DNA of 31,774 bases from RUG11462 sp045649405 (GCA_045649405.1 JAZRPW010000032.1:1-31774); one strand, 5' to 3'. Shown: positions 16,401 to 25,303, numbered from the stretch's first letter. The notes: generated by a model not told the origin, from the sequence alone. Translations and numbers: made by a program.

Positions 16401-17145
16401 TATTTTCTAATATTTTAATAACATCGCACAAGGCATTATCATTATGGTGTGAGACTATGTAATCTGCCTTTTGCTTTAACATTTCGAGTGCATTTTCAGG
16501 AGCAAAAGCGATGTCTCCTTTTTCTAAAAGTGACATATCATTTTCAAAATCTCCTATGCCTACAACTGTTTTTATATTCTTTAAAATGTTTCTCAAAAAG
16601 TCAACACAGTTGCCTTTTGTTGCGCCTTTTGGCAAAACTTCAACACCTGTTGACCAAGTGCGAAAAACTTCGTAATCAGCCCCAAATTCATCGACTAACA
16701 TTTTACGAAGTCTTAACGCTTTTTCTTCATTTTCAACAACTGTTACCATTTTGCAAAGGTCTGTTACATTTTCAACATCAAGGTCTTTTGCATCTGCAGA
16801 GTGGTCGATAAAACAAAAATCAACCTTAATAAAATCTTTAAATTCCAAAATTCTTTTGTAAATTTTTAAAAAGTCTTTTTGGAATTTTTTTGTGTTCAAA
16901 AACTGCTTTGTTTCAAAATCATAAACTGCTGCGCCATTAAGCACAATTACAGGGCAATTTACAAGAGCGTCAAACTCTTTTTCTTTTAAATAATCACAAA
17001 GTCTGCCGGTTGCGATTGTGAAAATGCCACCTTCTGCCTTGAAATAATCGATTGCGGTTTTGTTTTCAATTGAAAGTTCGAAAGAAGAATTTGTCAAAGT
17101 GCCATCAATATCAGTTGCAATTAAAACACCATCAAATTTGCCCAT
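16384..17145 (-). CDS. Cof-type HAD-superfamily phosphatase
   Basis: This 253-residue HAD hydrolase is of the Cof/IIB subfamily, which dephosphorylates sugar phosphates, nucleotides or cofactors. Motif I is ATDIDGTLT (nucleophile D12, acid D14), and motif III/IV is KGNCVDFLRN followed by GIGDFENDMSLL. Length and the C-terminal ADYIVSHHNDNALCDVI are typical. It sits 3 bp after argF with no obvious Shine-Dalgarno, so it is the last gene of the arginine operon and probably translationally coupled. The substrate cannot be predicted, and no arginine-pathway role is known for the family. Confidence 0.88.
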   Translation of the reverse strand: MGKFDGVLIATDIDGTLTNSSFELSIENKTAIDYFKAEGGIFTIATGRLCDYLKEKEFDALVNCPVIVLNGAAVYDFETKQFLNTKKFQKDFLKIYKRILEFKDFIKVDFCFIDHSADAKDLDVENVTDLCKMVTVVENEEKALRLRKMLVDEFGADYEVFRTWSTGVEVLPKGATKGNCVDFLRNILKNIKTVVGIGDFENDMSLLEKGDIAFAPENALEMLKQKADYIVSHHNDNALCDVIKILENKNSEA

Positions 17146-17148
17146 AAA

Positions 17149-18138
17149 TTAATAACCCAAACTTGCAGCCATTACTGCTTTAATGGTGTGCATTCTGTTT
17201 TCTGCTTCATCAAAAACAATTGATTGTTTTGACTCAAACACTTCATCAGTTACTTCCATTTCACTAATGCCGAACTTTTCGCCCATTTCTTTACCAACTG
17301 TTGTTTTAAGGTCGTGGAATGCAGGTAAACAATGCATAAACACAGCGTTATCAGCCGCATTTGCCATTAACTTTGCATTAACTTGGTATGGCGAAAGTTC
17401 TTTAATTCTTTCTGCCCAAACTTCATCTGGCTCACCCATTGAAACCCAAACATCAGTATAAATTACATTTGCACCTTTTGTTGCAACCATTGGGTCGGTT
17501 TCAAACTTAAGAGTTGCGCCTGATTCTTTTGCCAACTTTTCACACTCTTGAATGAGTTCTTTGTTTGGGAAATATTTTTCAGGTGCGCAAGCAGTAAAGT
17601 TAATGCCCATTTTTGCACAACCAACCATAAGTGAGTTACCCATATTATATCTCGCATCACCCATGTAAACAAAGTTGATGCCTTTCAAACAACCAAAATG
17701 CTCTTTGATTGTGAGAAAATCTGCAAGAATTTGAGTTGGGTGGAACTCGTTTGTAAGACCGTTCCAAACCGGAACACCTGCATATTTTGCAAGTTCTTCA
17801 ACGATTTCTTGACCAAAACCACGATATTCAATGCCATCATACATTCTGCCTAAAACTCTAGCAGTATCAGCAATTGATTCTTTTTTGCCGATTTGAGAGC
17901 CTGATGGGTCAAGATAAGTTACACCCATTCCAAGGTCTTTACCCGCAACTTCAAAAGCGCAACGAGTACGAGTTGAAGTTTTTTCAAAAATGAGCGCAAT
18001 GTTTTTGCCCTTCAATTTATCATGAGCTTTGCCCTTTTTCTTCATATTTTTAAACTTTGCTGCTAAATCAATCAAGTAAGCCATTTCTTCTGCCGAATAG
18101 TCAAGCAATTTTAAAAAACTTCTATTTTTCAAATTCAT
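17149..18138 (-). CDS. argF: Ornithine carbamoyltransferase
   Basis: This 329-residue enzyme makes citrulline from ornithine and carbamoyl phosphate. It carries the carbamoyl-phosphate site FEKTSTRTRCAFE (STRTR, 55-59), the FHPTQILADFLT block, DARYNMGNSL, and the ornithine-site MHCLPAFHD. The start is the ATG at 18136-18138, with AGGAGA 8 nt upstream. An upstream in-frame ATG at 18162 would overlap argD and lies before the ribosome binding site. The biosynthetic role is clear from its place after argD; a catabolic role (arginine deiminase pathway) is unlikely because arcA/arcC are absent. Confidence 0.95.
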   Translation of the reverse strand: MNLKNRSFLKLLDYSAEEMAYLIDLAAKFKNMKKKGKAHDKLKGKNIALIFEKTSTRTRCAFEVAGKDLGMGVTYLDPSGSQIGKKESIADTARVLGRMYDGIEYRGFGQEIVEELAKYAGVPVWNGLTNEFHPTQILADFLTIKEHFGCLKGINFVYMGDARYNMGNSLMVGCAKMGINFTACAPEKYFPNKELIQECEKLAKESGATLKFETDPMVATKGANVIYTDVWVSMGEPDEVWAERIKELSPYQVNAKLMANAADNAVFMHCLPAFHDLKTTVGKEMGEKFGISEMEVTDEVFESKQSIVFDEAENRMHTIKAVMAASLGY

Positions 18139-18148
18139 AAATTTTCTC

Positions 18149-19303
18149 CTATTTACAAGCATCTTTTAACACTTTTATTGCACATTTTAATGTGTCAAAC
18201 GGAATGTTAAGAGCAGGAAGCAATCTAATTTTGTTCTTTGCTTTTAACACACTAACGCCGTTTTGCAAACAAGTGTTTAAAACTTCGGTAGCGTCTTTTT
18301 CAGTTTCAACACCAATCATAAGACCTTTACCTGAAACAGAAACTACACCTTCTGCCCCGTTTAATTCGTTAAAAATATATTCTGATTTTTTATTTACTTC
18401 ACAAAGCAATTCATCATCAATTCTTGAAATAATGTTAACTGCAGCGGCACAAGAAACTGGGTTGCCGCCAAAAGTTGAGCCGTGTGATGATGGTGTTAAC
18501 ACATCTTCACATTTTTCAAACATTAAAGTAGCGCCAATTGGCAAGCCCCCTGCAAGACCTTTTGCAGTTGAAACAATGTCAGGTGTCAAACCATAATTCA
18601 TATAGCCATAAAGTTTGCCTGTTCTGCCGTTGCCAGTTTGAACTTCATCAACAATCATCAAAATGTCTTGTGTTTCACAAATTTCACTGATTTTTGCGAC
18701 AAAATCTTCATCGAGTGCAACAACGCCACCTTCACCTTGAACAACTTCAAACATTATTGCGATTACGTTGTTTTCTTTTACCTTTTTCTCTAAATCTGCA
18801 ATATCATTAGGGTTTGCATGAACAAAACCACCTGTGAGTGGTAAAAAGTCATTGTGAAAAACATCTTGCCCGGTTGCTGCAAGAGTTGTTAAAGTTCTAC
18901 CGTGGAAAGATTGGTTAAGTGTTAAAATAACACCATCTTTAACCCCTTTGTTCTCGGCATATTTTCTTGCAACCTTTATTGCGCATTCATTTGACTCAGC
19001 ACCAGAGTTTGAGAAAAAAACCTTTTTTGCACCTGTTTTTTCGCAAAGCATTTTTGCGAGTGTTACACAAGGAGCTGAGTAATAAAGGTTAGAAGTATGT
19101 TGGCAAACAGACAATTGCTCTTTTACTGCGTTTTGCCACTGCTCATCACAAAATCCAAATGTATTAACAGCAATGCCAGTGCCCAAATCTATGTACTCTT
19201 TGCCGTTTTCATCATAAAACAAACTGCCTTTACCATTTGCAATTGTCAAGTCAAAACGAGCATAGGTATTGGCAATGTATTTTTTATCGTTATTCTTCAA
19301 CAC
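18149..19303 (-). CDS. argD: Acetylornithine aminotransferase
   Basis: This 384-residue PLP-dependent class III aminotransferase converts N-acetylglutamate semialdehyde to N-acetylornithine. It shows SNSGAESNECAIKVAR, the PLP aspartate in VDEVQTGNGRTG (D219), and the Schiff-base lysine in STAKGLAGG (K248). I place the start at the GTG at 19301-19303, 10 nt after an AAGGAG site; translating further upstream would run through the argB coding region and past this site. This start overlaps the argB end by 14 bp. A TTG one codon later is possible. Confidence 0.93.
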   Translation of the reverse strand: MLKNNDKKYIANTYARFDLTIANGKGSLFYDENGKEYIDLGTGIAVNTFGFCDEQWQNAVKEQLSVCQHTSNLYYSAPCVTLAKMLCEKTGAKKVFFSNSGAESNECAIKVARKYAENKGVKDGVILTLNQSFHGRTLTTLAATGQDVFHNDFLPLTGGFVHANPNDIADLEKKVKENNVIAIMFEVVQGEGGVVALDEDFVAKISEICETQDILMIVDEVQTGNGRTGKLYGYMNYGLTPDIVSTAKGLAGGLPIGATLMFEKCEDVLTPSSHGSTFGGNPVSCAAAVNIISRIDDELLCEVNKKSEYIFNELNGAEGVVSVSGKGLMIGVETEKDATEVLNTCLQNGVSVLKAKNKIRLLPALNIPFDTLKCAIKVLKDACK

Positions 19304-20168
19304 TTTTAAATTTCTCCTTAACAACCATTGTGCCGGCACCTTCATCGGTAAGCATTTCAAGCAAAATAGCGTGTGAAACTCTGCCGTCCATAATTGTTAC
19401 TTTTTCTACACCGTGGTTAAGCGCTTCAATGCAACACTCAACCTTTGGAATCATTCCGCCTGAAATAACCCCTTCTTCTGCTAATTCTTCTGCTTCTTTA
19501 ACATCAATAAGTGGAATGAGTGAATCAACATCATCTTTATCACGCAAGATACCTGCAATGTCAGTCATCAAAATAAATCTTTCTGCTTGCAATTGACCTG
19601 CAATATAAGCGGCAGCGGTGTCTGCATTGATGTTATAAACATTACCGTCATTGTCACAACCGAGAGTTGAAACAACCGGTGTGTAACCCTTTTCAAACAA
19701 GTCTGAAATTGGCTCTACATTAACTTCTGTGATTTTGCCAACATAACCCAAACGTTCATCTTTCATTTCGGCTTTAATCATTTGGCCGTCAATACCACAA
19801 ATACCCATTGCTTTGCCACCCTTTGTTTCCAAAAGGTTAACAAGACTTTTATTAATTTTGCCGGCAAGCACCATTTGAACAATTTCAGTTGATTCTTTAT
19901 CAGTAACACGAAGGCCGTCAACCCACTCGGTTTTTTTGCCGATTTTGTCCATCATTTCAGTAATTTCTGGGCCACCACCATGCACTAACACAACCTTAAC
20001 ACCGATGAGTGATAAAAGCACAATGTCTTCCATTACTTGTTCTTTGAGTTCTTCGTTTATCATTGCGTTGCCGCCATATTTAATTACAACAACCTTGTTG
20101 TTGTGTTTTTTAATATAAGGCAAAGCTTCAACAATAACCTCTGCTCTTAATGCATTAGGCATATTCAT
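19290..20168 (-). CDS. argB: Acetylglutamate kinase
   Basis: This 292-residue amino acid kinase phosphorylates N-acetylglutamate, and is usually the step subject to arginine feedback in organisms using ArgJ. It has VVIKYGGNAM near the N terminus, LVHGGGPEI (nucleotide/substrate-binding glycine-rich loop), the NINADTAAAYIAGQL block and GGMIPKVECC. An N-terminal helix (PNALRAEVIVEALPYI) is present; helices of this kind form the hexamer in arginine-sensitive enzymes, so feedback inhibition is plausible. An AGGAGT site lies rather far (13 nt) from the first ATG; a second in-frame ATG is two codons later. Confidence 0.95.
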   Translation of the reverse strand: MNMPNALRAEVIVEALPYIKKHNNKVVVIKYGGNAMINEELKEQVMEDIVLLSLIGVKVVLVHGGGPEITEMMDKIGKKTEWVDGLRVTDKESTEIVQMVLAGKINKSLVNLLETKGGKAMGICGIDGQMIKAEMKDERLGYVGKITEVNVEPISDLFEKGYTPVVSTLGCDNDGNVYNINADTAAAYIAGQLQAERFILMTDIAGILRDKDDVDSLIPLIDVKEAEELAEEGVISGGMIPKVECCIEALNHGVEKVTIMDGRVSHAILLEMLTDEGAGTMVVKEKFKSVEE

Positions 20169-20230
20169 AATTTTTTATTTACTCCTATCAGTTTGTTTAT
20201 AGTTAAAAGTTTGTAAATCCAAAAACAACT

Positions 20231-20271
20231 AAACATATTGTAGTAGTCTTTGCGTTCCACTGAATATGTTT
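20231..20271 (-). repeat. Inverted repeat in the argJ-argB gap
   Basis: Arms AAACATATT (20231-20239) and AATATGTTT (20263-20271) enclose a 23-base loop in the 111-bp gap between argJ and argB, the largest gap inside the operon apart from none comparable. In the minus direction the hairpin is followed by a short T-rich stretch. It may be a weak attenuator or processing site separating argGHCJ from argBDF. Nothing else is recognised in the gap. Confidence 0.35.
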
Positions 20272-20279
20272 TAGATTAA

Positions 20280-21494
20280 TTAAGTTCTATAATCTCCGTT
20301 GATTTTTACATAATCATAAGTCAAGTCACAACCCCAAGCGGTTGATGAAAATTCGCCATCATTAAGGCCAATCAAAACTTCAATTTCTTCTTCAAGCAAA
20401 ATTTCTTTAGCTTGCTCTTCTGAAAAATCAACGCCTGCGCCATTTTTACAAACCAAAATTTCGCCTTTGTTTGATTTGAAAGAAACATCAATTTTCTCTA
20501 CATCTACATTTGCGCCTGAATAACCAATTGCACAAAGCACTCTTCCCCAGTTTGCATCTGCACCGAACATTGCGGCTTTGAAAAGTGATGAGCAAATTAC
20601 TGATTTCGCAACTGTTTTTGCATCACAATCAGTTTTTGCACCAGTTACTTTGCACTCAAGCATTTTTGTTGCGCCTTCGCCGTCGCCTGCAATCTTTTTG
20701 CAAAGCTCCATTGTAACAGTGTTAAGCGCTTTCATAAACACGCTAAACTCTTCGCTGTTTTCATCAATCATTTGGTTGCCTGCAACACCATTTGCAAGAA
20801 CACAAACCATATCATTAGTTGATGTATCGCCATCAACACTTGTCATATTAAATGTTGATTTAATGTCATTTGAAAGTGCAACTTGAAGTGCGCTTGGAGT
20901 GATTGCACAGTCGGTTGTGATAAACACAAGCATTGTTGCCATGTTAGGATGAATCATACCACTACCCTTTGCGATACCACCAAGTTTGCAAACTTTGCCA
21001 CCAATTTCGAACTCAACTGCAACTTGCTTTTTAACAGTATCGGTTGTCATAATTGCTTCGGCAGCAAATGAACTATTGTCACCCAAACCATCAACCAATT
21101 CATTCATTCCATTTGCAATTGGAGTGATGTCTAACTTTTGGCCAATTACACCGGTTGATGCAACAACCACATCTTTTTCACTAATATTTAATTTTTCTGC
21201 AGTGAGTTTGCTCATTTGTTCTGCAATTTCAACACCATTTGCGTTGCAGGTGTTAGCGTTGCCGCTGTTGCAAATAATAGCAGAAGCAAATCCGTCTGCA
21301 ATATGCTCTTTTGTTACTTTAAGCGGTGCACCTTTTACAAGGTTTGTTGTGTAAACACAAGCTGCTGCTGCACGAGTTGTTGAAACAACAAGTGCTAAAT
21401 CTCTTTTAGATTTGTTTTTGCGAATTCCACAATGAATACCATTCGCCAAAAAACCTTGTGCAGCTGTTACGCCACCATTTACAAAATTCATCAT
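20280..21494 (-). CDS. argJ: Bifunctional ornithine acetyltransferase / N-acetylglutamate synthase
   Basis: This 404-residue ArgJ transfers the acetyl group from N-acetylornithine to glutamate (and, in bifunctional forms, from acetyl-CoA), so a separate argA or argE is not needed. The self-cleavage motif KGSGMIHPNMATML is intact, with cleavage before the nucleophile T187. The C terminus shows the conserved GRVLCAIGYSGA block and ends in DLTYDYVKINGDYRT, typical of the family. A GAAAGGA site precedes tandem ATG codons; the first is used. Whether it is mono- or bifunctional cannot be decided from sequence alone. Confidence 0.95.
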   Translation of the reverse strand: MMNFVNGGVTAAQGFLANGIHCGIRKNKSKRDLALVVSTTRAAAACVYTTNLVKGAPLKVTKEHIADGFASAIICNSGNANTCNANGVEIAEQMSKLTAEKLNISEKDVVVASTGVIGQKLDITPIANGMNELVDGLGDNSSFAAEAIMTTDTVKKQVAVEFEIGGKVCKLGGIAKGSGMIHPNMATMLVFITTDCAITPSALQVALSNDIKSTFNMTSVDGDTSTNDMVCVLANGVAGNQMIDENSEEFSVFMKALNTVTMELCKKIAGDGEGATKMLECKVTGAKTDCDAKTVAKSVICSSLFKAAMFGADANWGRVLCAIGYSGANVDVEKIDVSFKSNKGEILVCKNGAGVDFSEEQAKEILLEEEIEVLIGLNDGEFSSTAWGCDLTYDYVKINGDYRT

Positions 21495-21506
21495 TAAAAT
21501 TCCTTT

Positions 21507-22439
21507 CTATAAATCAAGACCTGTTGTTTTGTCACACCCGAGTTTAATATTCATACATTCAACTGCTGCGCCAGAAGCACCTTTGCCAAGATTGTTAAAA
21601 CGAGAGATAAGCAAAATTCTCTCATCGTTACCTGCGACTGTGATTTCCATATTATCTTTATCACTAATTTTTGCAGCAGAGATAAAACCGTTTTCATCGA
21701 TTGAATCAAAGTATGTTACAATGCCGTCTTTGTAAAGATTTTTGTAAACTTCTTTTATGTCTTCGGCAGAAAAACCATTTTTCAACTGGCTTTTGAAGAG
21801 TGGCACTGTAACAGTCATTCCACTATAAAAATCGCAAACATAAGGACAGAAAATCGGCTCATTTTTAAGCCCTGAAATCATTTTCATTTCAGGAATATGT
21901 TTGTGTGCTTGTGTGAGCGCATACTGTCTTGGCGCAGTAAGAAGCTTGTCTTTGTTTTCGTCTTCATACTGTGCAATACCTTGTTTGCCGGCGCCTGAAT
22001 AACCCGAAACTGCGTGTGCAGTTAAAAGTTCATTTTCATCAATAATGCCGTTTTCAACCAAAGGTTTCACAAGTGCAATAAATCCACTTGCGTAACAACC
22101 TGGGTTTGCAATTCTATTTGAATTTTCAATTTTTTTCATAAACTCTTCGCCAAGTTCTGCAAAGCCATAAGCCCAATCAGGATTTGTTCTGTGAGCAGTT
22201 GATGCGTCAATTACAACTACATCTTCATTTTCAATAAATGAAACTGCTTCAACAGCGGCTGCGTCTGGAAGGCAAAGAAAAGCAATATCACAATTATTAA
22301 GCGCTTCTTTACGATATTCTGGCAACTTTCTGTGTGTCTCTGCCAATGTTAAAATTTCAATATCATTTCTATTTTGCACACGCTCAATTATTCTAAGACC
22401 AGTAGTGCCTGCACTACCATCAATAAAAACTTTTTTCAT
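21507..22439 (-). CDS. argC: N-acetyl-gamma-glutamyl-phosphate reductase (type 2)
   Basis: This 310-residue NADPH-dependent reductase converts N-acetylglutamyl phosphate to the semialdehyde. Its opening VFIDGSAGTTGLRI and the FLCLPDAAA block are characteristic of the shorter type 2 ArgC rather than the type 1 GATGYxG form of Bacillus. The catalytic cysteine is C115 in NPGCYASG, and HAVSGYSGAG follows. It begins 3 bp after the argH stop, so the two are likely coupled, and it is followed by argJ after 12 bp. Confidence 0.95.
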   Translation of the reverse strand: MKKVFIDGSAGTTGLRIIERVQNRNDIEILTLAETHRKLPEYRKEALNNCDIAFLCLPDAAAVEAVSFIENEDVVVIDASTAHRTNPDWAYGFAELGEEFMKKIENSNRIANPGCYASGFIALVKPLVENGIIDENELLTAHAVSGYSGAGKQGIAQYEDENKDKLLTAPRQYALTQAHKHIPEMKMISGLKNEPIFCPYVCDFYSGMTVTVPLFKSQLKNGFSAEDIKEVYKNLYKDGIVTYFDSIDENGFISAAKISDKDNMEITVAGNDERILLISRFNNLGKGASGAAVECMNIKLGCDKTTGLDL

Positions 22440-22442
22440 AAA

Positions 22443-23816
22443 TTACTTAATAAAATCCTTAACAAATTTAATTTGAGTTTCAACAGAATTAGGACCTGTG
22501 CCACCTGCTGAAGTTCTTTTATTTACACAAGTTTCAAGACTAATTTCTTCATACAAATCATCTTCAAAAACATCAGAAAACTCTTTGTATTCTTGCATTG
22601 TAACTGTGTCAAGCACCTTGCCTTTTGCAATGCAGTACGCTACAATTTCGCCAACAATTTTGTAAGCACTTCTAAATGGCAAACCTTTTTTCGCAAGGTA
22701 ATCTGCAAGGTCGGTTGCATTGATAAAGCCACCTTGTGCTGCTTTGTACATATTGTCAGCCTTAACGCTCATTGTTGCAATCATTGGTGCAAAGTTTCTA
22801 AGACATTTTTTAACAGTTTCAATTGAATCAAAAACTGCTTCCTTGTCTTCTTGCATATCTTTATTGTAAGCGAGTGGTAAACCTTTGAGTGTTGTAAGAA
22901 GTGCCAACAAGTCACCATAAACTCTACCTGTTTTACCACGAACAAGTTCTGCAATGTCACTATTTTTCTTTTGTGGCATAATTGATGAGCCGGTTGTATA
23001 AGCATCATCAAGTTCAACAAATGAAAATTCTAAAGAAGACCACAAAATGATTTCTTCAGAGAAACGTGAAAGGTGCATCATAATAATTGAAATTGCACTC
23101 ATAATTTCAACGCAAAAATCTCTGTCTGAAACACCATCAAGTGAGTTCAAAGTAATATCATCAAACTGGAGTTCATTCGCTTCAAAATATCTGTCAGTAT
23201 CAAAGGTTGTGCCTGCAAGCGCACAACAACCGATTGGAGAAATGTTCATTCTTTTAACTGCATCTTGCAATCTGTTAAAATCTCTTGTGAACATCATTGC
23301 GTAAGCGAGCAAATGATGAGCAAAAACAATTGGTTGCGCTCTTTGCAAATGGGTGTAACCCGGCATAATTACAGATTTGTTTGTTTCTGCCTTTTCAATA
23401 ATTGCAGCCAACAAATCTTTAATAAGCGCAGAAATTTCTGCAACTTCATCACGAAGATACATTCTAATATCAAGCGCTACTTGGTCATTTCTGCTTCTTG
23501 CTGTGTGAAGTTTTTTACCAGTTTCGCCAATTCTTTTTGTAAGCTCTGCTTCAACAAACATATGAATGTCTTCTGCATTCATATCAATTTGCAAAGCACC
23601 GCTTTCAATATCTTGGAGAATTTTTGCAAGTTCTTCAACAATTATATTTTTCTCATCTTCAGCAATGATTCCTTGTTTTGCAAGCATTTTGGCATGCGCA
23701 ATGCTTCCCTTTATATCTTGAGAGTACATTTTGCAGTCAAAATGGATTGAAGAGTTAAAATCATCTGCCTCTTTGTCGAGCGCTTTAGAAATACGCCCTG
23801 CCCACATTTTTTCCAT
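22443..23816 (-). CDS. argH: Argininosuccinate lyase
   Basis: This 457-residue enzyme of the fumarase/aspartase superfamily splits argininosuccinate to arginine and fumarate. It carries WAGRISKALD near the N terminus, TARSRNDQVALD, PGYTHLQRAQP with the catalytic histidine, and the superfamily signature GSSIMPQKKN. Length is normal. The proposed ATG has no clear Shine-Dalgarno; a long hairpin ends 11 nt before it, 61 bp after argG. A second in-frame ATG two codons downstream is possible. Confidence 0.95.
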   Translation of the reverse strand: MEKMWAGRISKALDKEADDFNSSIHFDCKMYSQDIKGSIAHAKMLAKQGIIAEDEKNIIVEELAKILQDIESGALQIDMNAEDIHMFVEAELTKRIGETGKKLHTARSRNDQVALDIRMYLRDEVAEISALIKDLLAAIIEKAETNKSVIMPGYTHLQRAQPIVFAHHLLAYAMMFTRDFNRLQDAVKRMNISPIGCCALAGTTFDTDRYFEANELQFDDITLNSLDGVSDRDFCVEIMSAISIIMMHLSRFSEEIILWSSLEFSFVELDDAYTTGSSIMPQKKNSDIAELVRGKTGRVYGDLLALLTTLKGLPLAYNKDMQEDKEAVFDSIETVKKCLRNFAPMIATMSVKADNMYKAAQGGFINATDLADYLAKKGLPFRSAYKIVGEIVAYCIAKGKVLDTVTMQEYKEFSDVFEDDLYEEISLETCVNKRTSAGGTGPNSVETQIKFVKDFIK

Positions 23817-23827
23817 AATATCAAGTT

Positions 23828-23856
23828 AGTCTGTGGACAAAATTTGCCCACAGACT
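23828..23856 (-). other. Stable stem-loop in the argG-argH spacer
   Basis: Arms AGTCTGTGG (23828-23836) and CCACAGACT (23848-23856) form a perfect 9-bp stem that can be extended inward by a wobble and further AT pairs. It lies between the argG stop and the argH start with no U-run in the transcribed direction, so it is not an intrinsic terminator. It may stabilise the argG mRNA end or modulate argH translation. Confidence 0.55.
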
Positions 23857-23877
23857 TTTACCTTTCAAAAATAAATT

Positions 23878-25107
23878 TTATTTCAAGTTGTTTTTTGCTT
23901 TCATTTTAGCAATAACTTTTGTTGGCAAGCCATAAAGATTGATAAAGCCTGCGCTATCTTTTTGGTCGTAAACTTCATCTTCATCAAATGTTGCAATTTC
24001 AGGGTCATAAAGCGAGTAAGGACTGCAAACACCTGCGTTAATCATATTACCTTTGTAAAGTTTAAGTTTAACATCACCAGTAACTGTTTCTTGTGTTTTC
24101 TTAACGAAAGCTAAAATTGCTTCTGTAAGTGGTGTGAACCATTGTGCGTTGTAAACAAGTTCACCAAGTTTTTGAGCAACAAGCGCTTTGTAATGAGATG
24201 TTTCTTTATCAAGTGTGATTGTTTCAAGAATTTGGTGTGCTTGATAAAGAATTGCGCCACCTGGAGTTTCGTAAACGCCACGGCATTTCATACCAACAAG
24301 TCTGTTTTCAACGATGTCGAGCAACCCAATACCGTTTTCGCCACCGAGTTTGTTAAGTGTTAATACAACTTCAGTTGCGCTCATTTCTTTGCCGTCAACT
24401 GCTGTACAAACACCTTTTTCAAAGTGCAATGTAACATAAGTTGGTTTGTCAGGCGCTTGTTCTGGAGAAACGCCCATTTCCAAAAAGCCTTCTTTGTTGT
24501 AAAGTGGCTCGTTCATTGGGTCTTCAAGGTCTAATCCTTCGTGTGACAAGTGCCAAATGTTTTTATCTTTTGAATAGTTAGTTTCTCTTGTGATTTTAAG
24601 TGGCACGTTGTGTGCTTCTGCATATTCAATTTCTTCTTCTCTTGATTTAATGTCCCACTCTCTCCAAGGAGCAATGATAGGCATATCAGGAGCGAAAGCT
24701 TTGATTGCAAGTTCAAAACGAACTTGGTCATTACCTTTACCAGTACAACCGTGACAAATTGCGTCTGCACCTTCAGCAATTGCGATTTCAGCAATTCTTT
24801 TACCAATTGCAGGACGAGCAAAAGCTGTACCGAGTAAATAATCTTCATATTTTGCACCTGCTTGTACGCAAGGGAAAACACAGTCTGTTAAGAATTCTTC
24901 AGTTAAATCTTCAACATAAAGTTTTGAAGCACCTGTTTTAATTGCTTTTTCTTCCAAGCCTTCAAGCTCATCTGCTTGACCAACGTTACCTGAAACTGCG
25001 ATTACTTCACAATTGTTATAATTCTCTTTAAGCCAAGGAATAATAATTGATGTGTCAAGACCGCCTGAGTAAGCAAGAACTACTTTTTTGATATCTTTTT
25101 TATTCAT
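23878..25107 (-). CDS. argG: Argininosuccinate synthase
   Basis: This 409-residue enzyme condenses citrulline and L-aspartate with ATP to argininosuccinate. The ATP-pyrophosphatase loop VLAYSGGLDTS lies near the N terminus. GCTGKGNDQVRFE, IAPWREWDIKSREEEIEYA and the ETPGGAILYQAH block are typical of the family. I chose the ATG at 25105-25107, with AGGTGA 7 nt upstream; a TTG eight codons earlier precedes this site. It is the first gene of the arg cluster and has a strong promoter overlapped by a palindrome resembling an ARG box. Confidence 0.96.
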   Translation of the reverse strand: MNKKDIKKVVLAYSGGLDTSIIIPWLKENYNNCEVIAVSGNVGQADELEGLEEKAIKTGASKLYVEDLTEEFLTDCVFPCVQAGAKYEDYLLGTAFARPAIGKRIAEIAIAEGADAICHGCTGKGNDQVRFELAIKAFAPDMPIIAPWREWDIKSREEEIEYAEAHNVPLKITRETNYSKDKNIWHLSHEGLDLEDPMNEPLYNKEGFLEMGVSPEQAPDKPTYVTLHFEKGVCTAVDGKEMSATEVVLTLNKLGGENGIGLLDIVENRLVGMKCRGVYETPGGAILYQAHQILETITLDKETSHYKALVAQKLGELVYNAQWFTPLTEAILAFVKKTQETVTGDVKLKLYKGNMINAGVCSPYSLYDPEIATFDEDEVYDQKDSAGFINLYGLPTKVIAKMKAKNNLK

Positions 25108-25153
25108 TTTAATTTCACCTTTCAAAATCAAAAATTTCTTCGTTTATTGTCGA

Positions 25154-25171
25154 TGTGTATAATTATACACA
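25154..25171. promoter_or_regulatory. Perfect 18-bp palindrome over the argG -10 box (ARG-box-like operator)
   Basis: TGTGTATAATTATACACA is a perfect palindrome covering the -10 hexamer of argG. Its core TGTAT-AATT-ATACA (25156-25169) differs from the ArgR consensus TGAAT-WWWW-ATTCA by one symmetric change in each half. A repressor bound here would block RNA polymerase. ArgR is the natural candidate given the gene; binding is inferred. Confidence 0.6.
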
Positions 25172-25190
25172 ATCATTACAACATTGTCAA
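25162..25190 (-). promoter_or_regulatory. argG (arginine operon) promoter
   Basis: On the minus strand a perfect TTGACA (complement of 25185-25190), a 17-bp spacer and a perfect TATAAT (complement of 25162-25167) lie about 55 bp before the argG start. It is a full consensus promoter that would need repression, consistent with the overlapping palindrome. It probably serves argG to the HAD gene. Confidence 0.9.
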
Positions 25191-25303
25191 CACAAACTTG
25201 ACACTTTTTTCGCCTTTTTTCATTATTCTTATATTTTGTATAAAAGAAAGTTAGCAGTTTTAATCTCTTTTATTAATTTCGACCACTTTTATGCATAAAA
25301 CTA

